Origin: Pseudenterobacter timonensis
Lineage (GTDB): Bacteria > Pseudomonadota > Gammaproteobacteria > Enterobacterales > Enterobacteriaceae
NCBI RefSeq assembly: GCF_900021175.1
Contig: NZ_FCOP01000013.1
Coordinates: 806,001 to 870,000, forward strand
Length of the DNA: 64,000 nucleotides
Direction: 5' to 3'
A program made the translations under genes and the position numbers. Every line of letters begins with the position of its first letter. Positions within the stretch are counted from its first letter, which is position 1. The notes beneath the pieces are model-generated. The model had not been told where the DNA came from. It did not search any database and was given only the letters and a program-made list of their open reading frames with translations. Below are positions 49,410 through 59,915 of this stretch, one piece after another.

Positions 49410-51731
49410 TTAAATAAGCAATTCAAATTTCACCGCCGCGGTTTGCCCGGTTTGATCTATTACGACCAGCTGATATTCACCCGGTTTATTAATTTGTAAT
49501 AAAAGGCTCTTATTTCCATCAACAGGTTGACCATTTAAAAACCACCAGCGCTGCCCTTCCCCGCCCGTGGCCGTCACCGGAATGGCCAGCGAGCTCTGCC
49601 CGGGCGCCCTTCTCATCACCGCCCCGTCTCTGATCCCCGTTAATATCAACGGCGCCGCATTATTTTCAAGCGGTGGGCAAAGGGGCGAGGCGGCAGGCAG
49701 CCGGGCGCCTCTTTTTTCCTGGGGCGGCAGCCACGGCTCCAGCGGCAGCGGCCAGACGTCCACAACTTTTTCCACCGCCCCCGGGCAATCTGCCGCGACG
49801 CGCTTGCCCTCTTTATCCAGCCAGACAGGAAAGCGAATCCCACGCATCCCCTCCTGCTCAGGCAGCAGCAGCGTGGGAGGCTGACTGTCATCGAGCAGCC
49901 ATGTCGCCAGCCGACGCCGGCAATTGTCGCTCCCCTCTGGCAACTCCTGCCCCCCCGGCCAGCAGATGGTGCCGCGGCTAACCGAGGCCGGACGCGGATC
50001 GCGCGGCAAGCGGGACGCTTCCAGCGTCGAGCGGGCCTGAAGCAGATTATTGACCTGGTTCAGCAGCGGCACGGCGCTGGCGAAACCAAATTGCCCGGCA
50101 ACCGGCGTACCGTCCGGGCGTCCCGTCCAGATGCCGATAAGGTAGCGCGCATTAAGGCCAATAGCCCAGGCATCGCGGTAGCCGTAGCTGGTGCCGGTTT
50201 TCCATGCCAGCGGCGCAACCTGCGGCAGGGCGCTATCCGGCAGCGGCTGGGCCTCATTCGCCAGGATGCGACGGATAATCCACGCAGCGCCGGGCGAGAG
50301 CAGCGGACGCTCCACCAGCGGATCGCCGGGCTGCAGGCGCAGCCTTGCCGCCCTCCCCTGCCGGGCAAAAGCGCTGTAGGCGGCGGTGATCTCTTCCAGC
50401 CGCGCGCCTGCGCCGCCAAGGATCAGCGACAGATTAGGCTGCGCGCCGTGAGGCAGCAGCAGCGGCAGCCCCGCGTTGCTTAACTTCCCGGCAAAGCGTT
50501 TCGGACCATAGGCTTCCAGCACCTGAACCGCCGGAAGGTTTAACGAGCGAATCAGCGCATCGCTCATGCTGACGGGGCCATGAAATCCGCTGTCAAAGTT
50601 ACCGGGCCGGTAGTCCCCGGTACGACGGGGAACATCCTGCAGGAGCGATGCCGGATGAATGAGACCTTCGTCCAGTGCCATGCCGTAGACAAAGGGTTTG
50701 AGTACCGATCCCGGCGATCGGATCGCCGCGATCATATCCACGTGCCCGAAACGGCTGTCGTCATTGATATCAACCGATCCTACCCAGCCGCGAACCTTCA
50801 TGGTGGTGTGATCGACCACCAGCATCGCCAGCGAACTGCGCGGCGGCAGACGCGGCTTCCAGTTCATCGCCAGCTCTTCCAGCTGGCGCTGGAGCGCGGC
50901 ATCAAGGGTGGTAACAATCTTCGTCTCCCGGCTCCTGGTAAGCATCATGCGGGAGAAGAGCGGCGCCAGCTGCGGCATCTGCCGGGGAGCCAGCCAGACC
51001 GGCTCCTCGCGTGACTCCTTCACCTGACGGGCGGACCAGCCCCCCTGCGTCGCCATGCGGTCCAGCACCTTGTTACGCGCCGCTTCGGCGCGGGCTGGCC
51101 AGCGATCCGGACGCAGGCGGCTCGGTGCCTGGGGAAGTACCGCCAGCAGGGCGGCTTCGGAATAGCTCAGCTGCGAGGGTGGCTTGCCGAGGTAGGCCCA
51201 GCTGGCGGCACCCACTCCCTGCAGCGTACCGCCAAACGGGGCCCGGTTGAGGTAGAGCGTCAGGATCTGGCGTTTGGAAAGGTGCCACTCCAGCTGCAGC
51301 GCCCGCCAGAGCTGACGAATTTTGCCGCCAAAGGTGCGAGAGTGCGGTTCGAGCAACCGCGCCACCTGCATGGTCAGGGTGCTCCCCCCGGAAACCACCC
51401 GGCCTGCCCGCAGATCCTGCCAGGCGGCACGGATCACCGAGAGCGGATTCACGCCAGGATGCTCCCAGAACCAGCGATCCTCATACTGGATCAGAGCCTC
51501 CAGATAGCGGGGAGAGACCTCTTCAATGGTGACCGGATAGCGCCAGATCCCTTCGCTATCGGCAAAACGCCAGAGCGGGACGCCCTGCTCATCCACAACC
51601 ACTCGCGCAGGATTGACCTCTTTCAGGGGCAACGGCCACAGGCGGTCAGCGACAACAGTCAGCCCCCCTAAAACGAGAAGCGCTCCCGCCAGCCACAGCC
51701 AGCGGGAGCGAATCAGGCGTGCTATCTGCAT
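49410..51731 (-). CDS. pbpC: PbpC, penicillin-binding protein 1C
   Basis: 773 residues from the ATG at 51731, E. coli 770. A membrane anchor (about 10-30) leads to a GT51 glycosyltransferase domain (YEDRWFWEHPGVNP with the catalytic Glu, and GGSTLTMQVARLL) and a transpeptidase domain with S342 in SPGSVLKPF, SLN and KTGT. The C-terminal BiPBP_C domain (about 690-770) is specific to 1C enzymes. It is one base after the yfhM stop, so the two are co-translated. YfhM is a bacterial alpha-2-macroglobulin usually paired with PbpC. Confidence 0.97.
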   Translation of the reverse strand: MQIARLIRSRWLWLAGALLVLGGLTVVADRLWPLPLKEVNPARVVVDEQGVPLWRFADSEGIWRYPVTIEEVSPRYLEALIQYEDRWFWEHPGVNPLSVIRAAWQDLRAGRVVSGGSTLTMQVARLLEPHSRTFGGKIRQLWRALQLEWHLSKRQILTLYLNRAPFGGTLQGVGAASWAYLGKPPSQLSYSEAALLAVLPQAPSRLRPDRWPARAEAARNKVLDRMATQGGWSARQVKESREEPVWLAPRQMPQLAPLFSRMMLTRSRETKIVTTLDAALQRQLEELAMNWKPRLPPRSSLAMLVVDHTTMKVRGWVGSVDINDDSRFGHVDMIAAIRSPGSVLKPFVYGMALDEGLIHPASLLQDVPRRTGDYRPGNFDSGFHGPVSMSDALIRSLNLPAVQVLEAYGPKRFAGKLSNAGLPLLLPHGAQPNLSLILGGAGARLEEITAAYSAFARQGRAARLRLQPGDPLVERPLLSPGAAWIIRRILANEAQPLPDSALPQVAPLAWKTGTSYGYRDAWAIGLNARYLIGIWTGRPDGTPVAGQFGFASAVPLLNQVNNLLQARSTLEASRLPRDPRPASVSRGTICWPGGQELPEGSDNCRRRLATWLLDDSQPPTLLLPEQEGMRGIRFPVWLDKEGKRVAADCPGAVEKVVDVWPLPLEPWLPPQEKRGARLPAASPLCPPLENNAAPLILTGIRDGAVMRRAPGQSSLAIPVTATGGEGQRWWFLNGQPVDGNKSLLLQINKPGEYQLVVIDQTGQTAAVKFELLI

Positions 51732-51732
51732 C

Positions 51733-54700
51733 TTACGGAACAACGATCAGCGGGCCACTGGCCGCCCCCGTTGCTCGCCACTGAGGAACGTACATGGATT
51801 CCACCATCGGAACAGGCACCTGATAGGTTCCCGGCGTAACGGCACGGGCCAGGTAAACCAGCGTGACCGGCTGACCTTCATTTACCGGCACAGCGGCCAC
51901 AAAACGATCGTCGCGGAACTCCATGTGCTGGATATCCGCCTGCTGCATCTGATTCAGCAGATTCTGCACCTCACTGCCGCTCTGCTGAAGGCTGGCGCTG
52001 CTGCTGGCCAGGTTCTGGTTTTCCAGCTCCAGACCCGCCGGGAGCAGATCCACTACCAGCGCATCCGGCACGTTCTGACTGGCCTTCACTTCCAGCCACA
52101 CCAGCACCAGCTCGCCGCTCTTCAGCGAAGAGAGCGACTTGCTGCTGCCGTCTGTCGCCAGAATATGACGTTCAATCTGCAGTACGTTAGACGATGGCTG
52201 AGGCGCATACTCCGGATAGCCCGTAGTGTCCAGTCGTATCCACAGCGGCGTAGTGCCGGTATTGGTCACCTGCAACGCATTGAGCTGGTTACCGTTCAGG
52301 TTTTCTACCAACGCTTTGTCACTGCTCTGGGCCTGTTCAGAGAGGCTCGTTGTTGCCTGCCATGCGCCTGACAGCGTTTGCAGCGAACGTCCGGCCAGGA
52401 AGAGCGCGTTGCTCTCCTGGGTTGAGAGCCAGCGCTGGCTGAATGCCTCTTCAGATAAGGTGTTCAGCAGCCTGTTTTGCGCATCCGGCAGCAGCTTGTA
52501 CTCTTCCAGAAGGGAGAGCATCAGCGCATTGTCACGCAGCTGGCTGCCGTAATCCGCCATCCAGTTTCGGCTGTCGTTACGGGGGGTTTTGAGAGCCAGA
52601 TCCAGCGCCTGCTGGCTGCGCGGAGCATCTCCCATCAGTTTGAGCGCCATGCCCAGCTGCATCAATGGCAGACCGGAAGCAGCCTGAGTGTGACGATCCC
52701 AGATTTCACGCAGCGCACCGAGCGGCGCTTTTTGCTGACGTGCCAGCACCAGCGAAGCGTAAGCCTGGACAGCAAATTTGCTGGCCTGGGTGTCGTCGCT
52801 GTAGCGGATGGACATCATGCCCGGATCCTGTAGATAGCGCAGCAGACGATTGTTGGCGTTATTCACTGCATCAGCAGGTACGCTGTAACCCTGCTCCCCT
52901 GCCCGCACCAGGAAGTCAGTGACATACGCGGTAAGCCAGTACTCTTCCGGGCCGTTTTTATCCCATAAGGCAAAACCGCCATCGTCACGCTGCATTTGCA
53001 GCAGTCGGGAGATCCCTGTATCAATGGCAGCACGGCGTTTATCGTCGGTATCGCCTTTAATGCCCAGTGCCGTGAGCTGTGCCGCGTTGGTGTAGAGTGA
53101 CGGGAAGAGACCACTGGTGGTTTGCTCCAGACACCCGTACGGATAAGCCTGCAGTTCACGGATGTAGCGCGCCAGATTCAGCGGCGGTTTTCCGCTGAGT
53201 AAGAGCTGCCCCTGTAGCGTGGCTGGCGAGAAAGCGTCGATATGCTGTGCTGGCGCGCGCCAGGATTCACCAGGATTCAGCATCGCGCCCGTATTCACCG
53301 TTTGTGCCGGGAATGCGGGACGCACGCCAATTTTCCAGCTCTTCTGCTGCGGCGCAAATGTCTCGCCCGGAAGCTGAAGCCCCGTCACCTGAGCAGTCAC
53401 TTCACCATCCCCATAGCCCTCCAGCGCTCGCACCGGAATAAACAGAGTGCTACGTGCGCCAGGTGGCAACTGAACGGGTTGTGGCTGTGCGCCTTCCAGC
53501 GACAGCTTGCCGGTTGCGGTTAACGCAATGTTCAGCGTTTGGGGCTGGTCAGTGAGGTTAGTCAGATCCAGCGTCAGGCGGGAAGTGTCACCACTTGCCA
53601 GAAAACGCGGCGTATTAAGCTCGGTGATGATCAGAGCCGCCACAATGATTTTGCTTTCACTGCTGCCGAAATCCTCTTCCGTCCAGGCCTGGGCCATCAG
53701 ACGCAGCTCGCCGTTGAAATCACCGATCGGCAGCGTGATTGTGCCTTCACCGTTGGCATCAAGCGTAACCGGCTGCGCCTGCTGGGCAATAATAGTGACA
53801 TGGTTCACGGGTGGCTTACCGCCGCGTTTCAGTTCATCGCCATCCCCCCCAAAGCGCAGTGCGGCCATACGTCCCTGCCCTTCAATTACCTGGCCATATA
53901 CATCATAGATATCCGCGCCATACCGCTTCTGGCCGAAGAAGGCTTCCCACGGATCCGGCGTGACATAGTCGGTAATGTTCAGCACGCCGCTATCAACTGC
54001 AGAGACCAGCACGTTCACCTTCTGTGGCACAGTTCCCTCTTTCACGCTGGCTTTCACTTTCACAGAAAGCGTCTGGTTCGGGCGCATTTTTTGCGGGTTA
54101 TCCAGCGCGATATTCAGGCGGCGATTCTCATCGCCCATTGGCAGATGAAGCAGGCCAACCGCGCGTTTTGGCGTGGCGGATTTGGATTTATCCCCCGGGC
54201 GAACCACCAGCGTGCTGAGGTAGAGATCGTGACGTTTCCAGGCCTTATCCACCGGAATGGAGAGATCCAGCCCGTTTGCCGGCACGTCAATCTCTTTCCA
54301 CCATAGCGGCCCTTCGCTGGATTCGATCATCGCATAGCCTTTCCCGGCGGCAGGTGCGGCAATGTGTAGCTTGATGGTGTCACCCGGCTGGTAAGAAGGC
54401 TTATCCAGCTTAAGCGTCACGCGGTCTGGGCGCGCGGCACCCGTACCGTCGCTGTTATCCTGCCAGCTGTACCCCGCCCAGAAGCGCACGCTGCTGACCA
54501 TGTCATCAGGGGCTTTCACTTCCAGACGGTATGAGCCCCACTCCACCGGGAAGGTCACTTTACCGGTTTCATCGGCCTTGAGGTTAAGCTCCTGCTCGCC
54601 CTCCACCAGATCTTTTTGATCAAACTGAGACTGCCAGCCCTCACTTTCGGACCAGTTCCAGAAGTAGTCGCGACGCTCACGGATCAGACGCACCTGCAAA

Positions 54701-56676
54701 CCGGATACTGCTTTTTTCGCCCCGCTGGCGTCGGCATAGACAATGTCAAAGCTGGCGTTGCCATTTTCATCGACAATCGGCTGATTGACGGTGGTATCGG
54801 TACGGTAGTCATAAACGGCCTTGCTGGCGAACTGCGGGCGGATCCCCGGAAGTTCAGCCGCGGGCCAGATAGCCTGCTCAGCGCGGCGGGTCACCGGACG
54901 CCCGCCTGATTCCAGCAGGCTGGCCTGCAAAATCAGCTGCAGCGGCGAATGCGCCTCTTTCCACTGACTTTCGGTGGTCACCTGCCCGCGACCCTGTTCG
55001 TCCAGCGTAAGCTGCACTTCATCGAGGCTGCGGCTGAGATTTTCTTCAGCTATATCACCGAACTGGAAGCCAGGCAGTGCAGGCACCGCGTCACGTAGCG
55101 GACGCAGGAAAAGCTGGCCTTGCAAAGAATTGCCGTTAGCCGGTGCGCCATACAGGTAATAGCCCGCTACGTTAAAGTCCACATCATCCTGCGGGGAAAC
55201 CGGCGTTTTTTGCCCCGTCAGATTCAGCGCCATACGCTCAGGCATAAAATCTTCGACGTGGAAATCCCACATGCGCTGCTGGTTATCGCCCGTATTCGCG
55301 CGAATATGCCACATGCCGGTCTGGGCGCCGCTATCAAGCGAGTAGTTGAAGCGATAGAGGCCGTTATCGGGTTGCACAACGACAGTACGTGCTACCTGTC
55401 CGTCCGGACGCAGCACATCAAGTTTTACTGGCCGATCGGGAAGCGGTTTTCCGTCGCTATCGCGCAGCAGGCCGTTAAGGATCACCGTTTCACCCGGACG
55501 ATAGAGATCGCGCGGGCCAAACATAAAGAACTGCGTGCTGTAACCCGGCTTACCGGCAATATCAAACTCCGCCAGATCCAGCGCCGGAAGTTTAAGATCA
55601 AGAAGCGTGGTCTGGCCGTCTTTACTGGCCAGGATCAGCGCGGCTTCTTTATCGGTTGCCAGTTTCGCATGACCATCGGCGTCGCTGTTCGCCTCGGCGA
55701 GAGTCTGCCCTTTATCGTTGAGAAGGGTAATGGTCACGCCTGACTGCGCCGCACCGTTTTCAAGACTCTGGGTGAAGATATCCAGCCGGTTATGGTAACG
55801 GTGAGCGGACAGCCCAATATCACTTAAGGTAAAGAGCGTGGCGGCGTTGCTGTAGTTATAGTGACCGGCCTGGTTCATCACGGCGATATAGACGCCAGAC
55901 TGCTGGAGCGGCTTGATATCGCGCAGCGGCAGCAGCAGTTTTTCCCGCGTATTGCGCGCCGGGTTAAGGTCGAAACGGCCGGTATAGACCAGATCGGCCA
56001 TCTTCAGAAGCGTATCCGATTCCCAGTTAGTCAGCGAGTTACGGTACTCCCACTGGCTGACAAACGCGGCGAGGGACTCCGGCTTCACGCGATAGAAGTT
56101 GACGTCAACGTTGTTGACGTTTAGCGCCATCACTGGCAACCCTTCCACCACTTTTCCGGGCAGTAACGACCCGCGGCTGGCAAAACCAACGCTGGGTTCA
56201 ATCTCCCTGGTGGCGATCGCTTTTTCATAATCAATGCCGAACGTCGCTTTGTTCAGCGCTTGCAAATCACGTTCAACGGTGACGACCAGATTGCGGTTCG
56301 GTTCAAGATGGCGCAGCCGCAGCTCTTTCAGATTGGGGGCCAGCTCCCAGGCGCCGTCGACTTTGCCGCTTTTCTTATCCACCACATGCACCGTTTTAGC
56401 AAAATCCTGGCTGGGATCCAGCGGTACAGAGAAGGTCAGAACCAGCGTCGCGGCGCCGTCGAGCTGCACTTCCGAGGCATCCAGCAGCGTCAATGCCTTA
56501 CCCTGGCTCTGGGCGGCAAGCTTAGCCAGCTTTCCAGGATCGGGCTTTTCCGGCGTTTTCTGTTCTGATGCAGTAGACGCAGCAGCCTGGGGTTTGTCGT
56601 CGCTGTTATCACAGCCGACAAGCGTAAACGTGGTGAGAAGCGCGAGTGAGAGCGCGGCTAAGCGAAACGGTTTCAT
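51733..56676 (-). CDS. yfhM: YfhM, bacterial alpha-2-macroglobulin lipoprotein
   Basis: 1647 residues from the ATG at 56676, E. coli 1653. The signal MKPFRLAALSLALLTTFTLVGC ends in a lipobox. Multiple macroglobulin-like beta domains fill about 60-900. The thioester motif CLEQ is intact (C1182 in YPYGCLEQTTSG), in an alpha-6/alpha-6 barrel domain. Like the human protein it should trap attacking proteases in the periplasm, possibly guarding peptidoglycan repair by PbpC. Upstream in-frame codons do not form a signal and were not used. pbpC is coupled to it. Confidence 0.97.
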   Translation of the reverse strand: MKPFRLAALSLALLTTFTLVGCDNSDDKPQAAASTASEQKTPEKPDPGKLAKLAAQSQGKALTLLDASEVQLDGAATLVLTFSVPLDPSQDFAKTVHVVDKKSGKVDGAWELAPNLKELRLRHLEPNRNLVVTVERDLQALNKATFGIDYEKAIATREIEPSVGFASRGSLLPGKVVEGLPVMALNVNNVDVNFYRVKPESLAAFVSQWEYRNSLTNWESDTLLKMADLVYTGRFDLNPARNTREKLLLPLRDIKPLQQSGVYIAVMNQAGHYNYSNAATLFTLSDIGLSAHRYHNRLDIFTQSLENGAAQSGVTITLLNDKGQTLAEANSDADGHAKLATDKEAALILASKDGQTTLLDLKLPALDLAEFDIAGKPGYSTQFFMFGPRDLYRPGETVILNGLLRDSDGKPLPDRPVKLDVLRPDGQVARTVVVQPDNGLYRFNYSLDSGAQTGMWHIRANTGDNQQRMWDFHVEDFMPERMALNLTGQKTPVSPQDDVDFNVAGYYLYGAPANGNSLQGQLFLRPLRDAVPALPGFQFGDIAEENLSRSLDEVQLTLDEQGRGQVTTESQWKEAHSPLQLILQASLLESGGRPVTRRAEQAIWPAAELPGIRPQFASKAVYDYRTDTTVNQPIVDENGNASFDIVYADASGAKKAVSGLQVRLIRERRDYFWNWSESEGWQSQFDQKDLVEGEQELNLKADETGKVTFPVEWGSYRLEVKAPDDMVSSVRFWAGYSWQDNSDGTGAARPDRVTLKLDKPSYQPGDTIKLHIAAPAAGKGYAMIESSEGPLWWKEIDVPANGLDLSIPVDKAWKRHDLYLSTLVVRPGDKSKSATPKRAVGLLHLPMGDENRRLNIALDNPQKMRPNQTLSVKVKASVKEGTVPQKVNVLVSAVDSGVLNITDYVTPDPWEAFFGQKRYGADIYDVYGQVIEGQGRMAALRFGGDGDELKRGGKPPVNHVTIIAQQAQPVTLDANGEGTITLPIGDFNGELRLMAQAWTEEDFGSSESKIIVAALIITELNTPRFLASGDTSRLTLDLTNLTDQPQTLNIALTATGKLSLEGAQPQPVQLPPGARSTLFIPVRALEGYGDGEVTAQVTGLQLPGETFAPQQKSWKIGVRPAFPAQTVNTGAMLNPGESWRAPAQHIDAFSPATLQGQLLLSGKPPLNLARYIRELQAYPYGCLEQTTSGLFPSLYTNAAQLTALGIKGDTDDKRRAAIDTGISRLLQMQRDDGGFALWDKNGPEEYWLTAYVTDFLVRAGEQGYSVPADAVNNANNRLLRYLQDPGMMSIRYSDDTQASKFAVQAYASLVLARQQKAPLGALREIWDRHTQAASGLPLMQLGMALKLMGDAPRSQQALDLALKTPRNDSRNWMADYGSQLRDNALMLSLLEEYKLLPDAQNRLLNTLSEEAFSQRWLSTQESNALFLAGRSLQTLSGAWQATTSLSEQAQSSDKALVENLNGNQLNALQVTNTGTTPLWIRLDTTGYPEYAPQPSSNVLQIERHILATDGSSKSLSSLKSGELVLVWLEVKASQNVPDALVVDLLPAGLELENQNLASSSASLQQSGSEVQNLLNQMQQADIQHMEFRDDRFVAAVPVNEGQPVTLVYLARAVTPGTYQVPVPMVESMYVPQWRATGAASGPLIVVP

Positions 56677-56960
56677 CCTATGTCCCTGGCCTGAGGGGGC
56701 CTGCTGGTCGTCCGGATAAGTATTATCCTCAAGTTTCGTTAATACAAAAAGTCCAATTTCATAATCTGGAAAGCGCCTCGCAGAATGGCATCGCGCTGCC
56801 ATGCAGGGGTGGAACCGCGATCACACAGCGTTACGTAACATGTAACCTTTCACGTCATTTGTTTTTAAAACAAGTAGATAGCTGGATAAGCCCACGCACA
56901 GCCTGCTAGCTTTATGTACTTGACGCACGCCGAGTGCGCGGTTCAATAAGAGAGAAAGCC
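56677..56960. other. Divergent control region between yfhM and the alpha-glucoside PTS genes
   Basis: The gap carries GTTACGTAAC (56830-56839), a 10-bp palindrome followed by ATGTAAC, and the 15-bp palindrome TTGTTTTTAAAACAA (56859-56873). Both lie in the part nearer the PTS gene and could bind its regulator. TTGACG with CAATAA near 56919-56947 lies too close to the start codon to be a usual promoter. No coding frame is supported. Confidence 0.5.
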
Positions 56961-58505
56961 ATGAAACGAGCCGTGAACGCCCTACAGAATTTCGGAAAAT
57001 CACTTTACGGACCTGTACTTATCTTACCTATCGTCGGTTTGTTTATCGCCTTTGGGAATGTGCTGGGTAACGGCAATCTGGCCGAGTATCTGCCGTTTCT
57101 TGGTCATCCTCTGATTCAAAATATCGGCCAGCTGATCGCTAAGTCTGCCGTATCGGTGCTGGTTAATCTGGCGCTGGTATTTGCCGTGGGGATCCCCATT
57201 GGCCTGGCCACGCGGGACAAAGGCTACGCGGCGCTCATCGGCCTGGTGACTTTCGTGGTGTTTATCAACGCCATGAACGTGACGTTGCAGCTGCAAGGTG
57301 AGCTGGCGCCTGCAGATCAGCTGAAAGCCGCCGGACAAAGCATGGTGCTGGGCGTCCAGGTGCTGGAGATGGGCGTATTCGCCGGGATCCTGACCGGGAC
57401 GCTGTCGGGATATCTGTACAATAAATATTCCGGCGTACAGTTTAACGGCGCAATGGCGATTTACTCCGGCCACTGCTTTGTCGCGATAGTTATGCTCCCT
57501 GTCTCTATGCTGCTTGGCGTGGTAATGAGCGAACTCTGGCCGTACGCGCAGCACGGGATAAGCGCCATGGCGCTGGCCATCAAAGGTTCCGGCCCGTTCG
57601 GCGTGGCGATCTACGGTTTCCTTGAGCGCATTCTGGTGCCGACAGGCCTGCATCATCTGGTTTATACGCCGTTCCTCTATACCGAACTGGGCGGTACGCA
57701 GGAGGTGTGCGGCACAACCTATCAGGGTGCGCGCAATATTTACTTCGCTGAGATGGCCTGTCCGGAGGTGAAGCAGCTCAGCAGCACCGTGGTGTGGGAT
57801 GCGCGCGGCATCAGCAAGATGTTCGGTCTGCCCGCCGCCGCGCTGGCAATGTACATGACCGCGAAGCCAGAGCGTAAAGCGATTGCGAAAGCCATTCTGA
57901 TCCCGGCGGCGTTGACCTCGCTGCTGGTCGGCGTGACCGAGCCGATTGAGTTCTCCTTCCTGTTCGTCGCCCCGCTGCTGTTCGTGGTGCATGCGGTGCT
58001 GACCGGCATCGGCATGATGCTGTTCTCGATGCTGGGCGTTCACGCCATCGGCGCCAACGGGATTATCGATTTCATCCTCTACAACCTGCCACTCGGCACG
58101 GAGAAGTCCAACTGGCCAATGTACATCCTGGTCGGACTGATCATGTTCGCCCTCTACTTCGTGGTGTTCCGCCTCCTGATCCTGCGTTTCAACATGAAAA
58201 CGCCGGGCCGTGAAGATGACGATCAGGAGACGCGTCTTTACAGCAAGCAGGAATACCATGCGAAGGGCAATAACGACGGGCTGGGCGAGTCAATCGTGGC
58301 AGGTCTCGGCGGCAGGGAAAACATTGAAGTGGTGGATAACTGCTATACCCGCTTACGCGTCACGGTGAAGGACGTCGCCATTATCGACGAGCCACGCCTG
58401 AAGGCGACCGGCGCGAAAGGGATTATCAAACAAGGTAACAACGTTCAGGTGGTCTACGGGCTGCATGTCAAAAAAATGCGAGAAGCCGTTGAGACGTTTC
58501 TCTGA
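56961..58505 (+). CDS. aglA: Alpha-glucoside PTS EIICB (AglA-like)
   Basis: 514 residues. The N-terminal IIC domain (about 1-420) has about ten membrane segments and the glucose-family motif GVTEPIEFSFLF. A C-terminal IIB domain carries the phosphocysteine C461 in VVDNCYTRLRV. This pattern matches AglA of Klebsiella, which imports alpha-glucosides such as the sucrose isomers, maltulose and isomaltulose, with phosphorylation. IIA must come from the general glucose IIA (Crr). The ATG follows AGAGAAAG. A GH4 hydrolase gene is 12 bp downstream. Confidence 0.88.
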   Translation: MKRAVNALQNFGKSLYGPVLILPIVGLFIAFGNVLGNGNLAEYLPFLGHPLIQNIGQLIAKSAVSVLVNLALVFAVGIPIGLATRDKGYAALIGLVTFVVFINAMNVTLQLQGELAPADQLKAAGQSMVLGVQVLEMGVFAGILTGTLSGYLYNKYSGVQFNGAMAIYSGHCFVAIVMLPVSMLLGVVMSELWPYAQHGISAMALAIKGSGPFGVAIYGFLERILVPTGLHHLVYTPFLYTELGGTQEVCGTTYQGARNIYFAEMACPEVKQLSSTVVWDARGISKMFGLPAAALAMYMTAKPERKAIAKAILIPAALTSLLVGVTEPIEFSFLFVAPLLFVVHAVLTGIGMMLFSMLGVHAIGANGIIDFILYNLPLGTEKSNWPMYILVGLIMFALYFVVFRLLILRFNMKTPGREDDDQETRLYSKQEYHAKGNNDGLGESIVAGLGGRENIEVVDNCYTRLRVTVKDVAIIDEPRLKATGAKGIIKQGNNVQVVYGLHVKKMREAVETFL

Positions 58506-58517
58506 AAGGAGCTAAAG

Positions 58518-59885
58518 ATGTTTACACCCCCGTTCATTCTGTCGATTGCTGGCGGCGGTAGTACCTACACGCCGGGTATTGTGAAAAGTCTGATGGTACG
58601 CCTGCACGATTTCCCGCTGGCTGAGATCCGTCTGTATGACATCGACGAGGCGCGTCAGAACACCATTGCGCCCGTGGTGGAGAAGGTCATTCGCGACCAC
58701 AGCCAGAGCATCAAATTTACCGTCACCAGCGACCCGGAAGTAGCTTTCAGCGGCGCGCATTTTGTTTTTGCCCAGATGCGCGTCGGACAGTACAAAATGC
58801 GCGAGCAGGATGAGAAAATTCCGCTGCGCCACGGCGTGGTCGGCCAGGAGACCTGCGGACCCGGCGGGCTGGCGTATGGCCTGCGCACGATCCTGCCGAT
58901 GGTAGAGCTGATTGATCGGGTGGAACGCTACGCGCATGAGAAAGCGTGGATCGTGAACTACTCCAACCCGGCGGCGATCGTTGCGGAAGGCGTGCGTCGC
59001 CTGCGGCCCAACGCACGTGTGCTGAATATCTGCGATATGCCGGTTGCCGCGATGCGCAATATGGGCGCCATTCTGGGCGTAGATCGCCATAAACTGGAGG
59101 TGGACTATTTTGGCCTCAACCACTTCGGCTGGTTTACCCGCGTGCTGGTGGACGGCGAGGACAAGCTGCCGGAGCTGCGTAAACATATCGCGAAGTTTGG
59201 CCTGCTGACGGAAGATGCGGCCAAAACCGACCCGCAGCACTCGGATCCGTCGTGGGTGAAAACCTGGCGCAACATCAAGCCGATTATGGATAACTTCCCG
59301 GAATATCTGCCGAACCCGTATCTGCAGTACTATCTGATGCCAAACCAGATTGTGGAGCATCAAAACCCGGAGTATACCCGCGCCAACGAAGTGATGAACG
59401 GGCGTGAGAAAAAACTCTTTGCCGCCGCCGAAGAATACCAGCGCAGCGGGATTTTACCGGATGCCTTCCATGTTGGCGTCCACGGCGAGTTTATCGTCGA
59501 TGTCGCCTGCTCGCTGGCGTTCAACCTGCGGAGCCGTCATCTGGTGATGGTGGAAAACCGCGGGGCGATTACCAACCTGCCGTACGATGCGGTGGTGGAA
59601 GTGCCTGCCTATATCACCTCCGAAGGGCCAGAGCCCGTTCGCGTAGGCCGGGTGCCGCTGTTCCACCAGACGCTGCTGCAACAACAGTTGGCCTCTGAAC
59701 AATTGCTGGTTGAAGCAACCATTGAAGGGAGCTATGAGAAAGCTCTGCAGGCGTTCACCCTGAACCGCACCGTGCCAACCATGGAACACGCGAAAGCGAT
59801 CCTGGATGAGATGATCGAAGCCAACCGCGACTACTGGCCTGCCCTGCAAAAGGCCTGGCAGGACGGCGAAACAGTGAAAAAATAG
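58518..59885 (+). CDS. aglB: 6-phospho-alpha-glucosidase, GH4 (AglB-like)
   Basis: 455 residues. A NAD+- and Mn2+-dependent GH4 enzyme. The Rossmann nucleotide site is SIAGGGSTYTPGI, the metal ligands are C172 in NICDMP and H202 in NHFGWF, and QTYR-like substrate contacts follow. It splits the 6-phospho-alpha-glucosides made by the upstream PTS. GH4 also includes 6-phospho-beta-glucosidases, but pairing with an AglA-type EIICB favours alpha. AAAGGAG precedes the ATG. Confidence 0.87.
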   Translation: MFTPPFILSIAGGGSTYTPGIVKSLMVRLHDFPLAEIRLYDIDEARQNTIAPVVEKVIRDHSQSIKFTVTSDPEVAFSGAHFVFAQMRVGQYKMREQDEKIPLRHGVVGQETCGPGGLAYGLRTILPMVELIDRVERYAHEKAWIVNYSNPAAIVAEGVRRLRPNARVLNICDMPVAAMRNMGAILGVDRHKLEVDYFGLNHFGWFTRVLVDGEDKLPELRKHIAKFGLLTEDAAKTDPQHSDPSWVKTWRNIKPIMDNFPEYLPNPYLQYYLMPNQIVEHQNPEYTRANEVMNGREKKLFAAAEEYQRSGILPDAFHVGVHGEFIVDVACSLAFNLRSRHLVMVENRGAITNLPYDAVVEVPAYITSEGPEPVRVGRVPLFHQTLLQQQLASEQLLVEATIEGSYEKALQAFTLNRTVPTMEHAKAILDEMIEANRDYWPALQKAWQDGETVKK

Positions 59886-59915
59886 GGGCTTGCTCGCGAG
59901 TTGAACGTGGTTAGC

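Noticed and set aside
56816-56831. Possible CRP site upstream of aglA (TGTGATCGCGGTTCCA on the minus strand)
   Set aside because: Only one half-site is good; the other matches 3 of 5 bases and no suitably spaced promoter was seen.
57024-58259. 411-codon open frame on the minus strand
   Set aside because: Antisense to the aglA-type gene; very rich in His, Gln and Arg with no domain signature.
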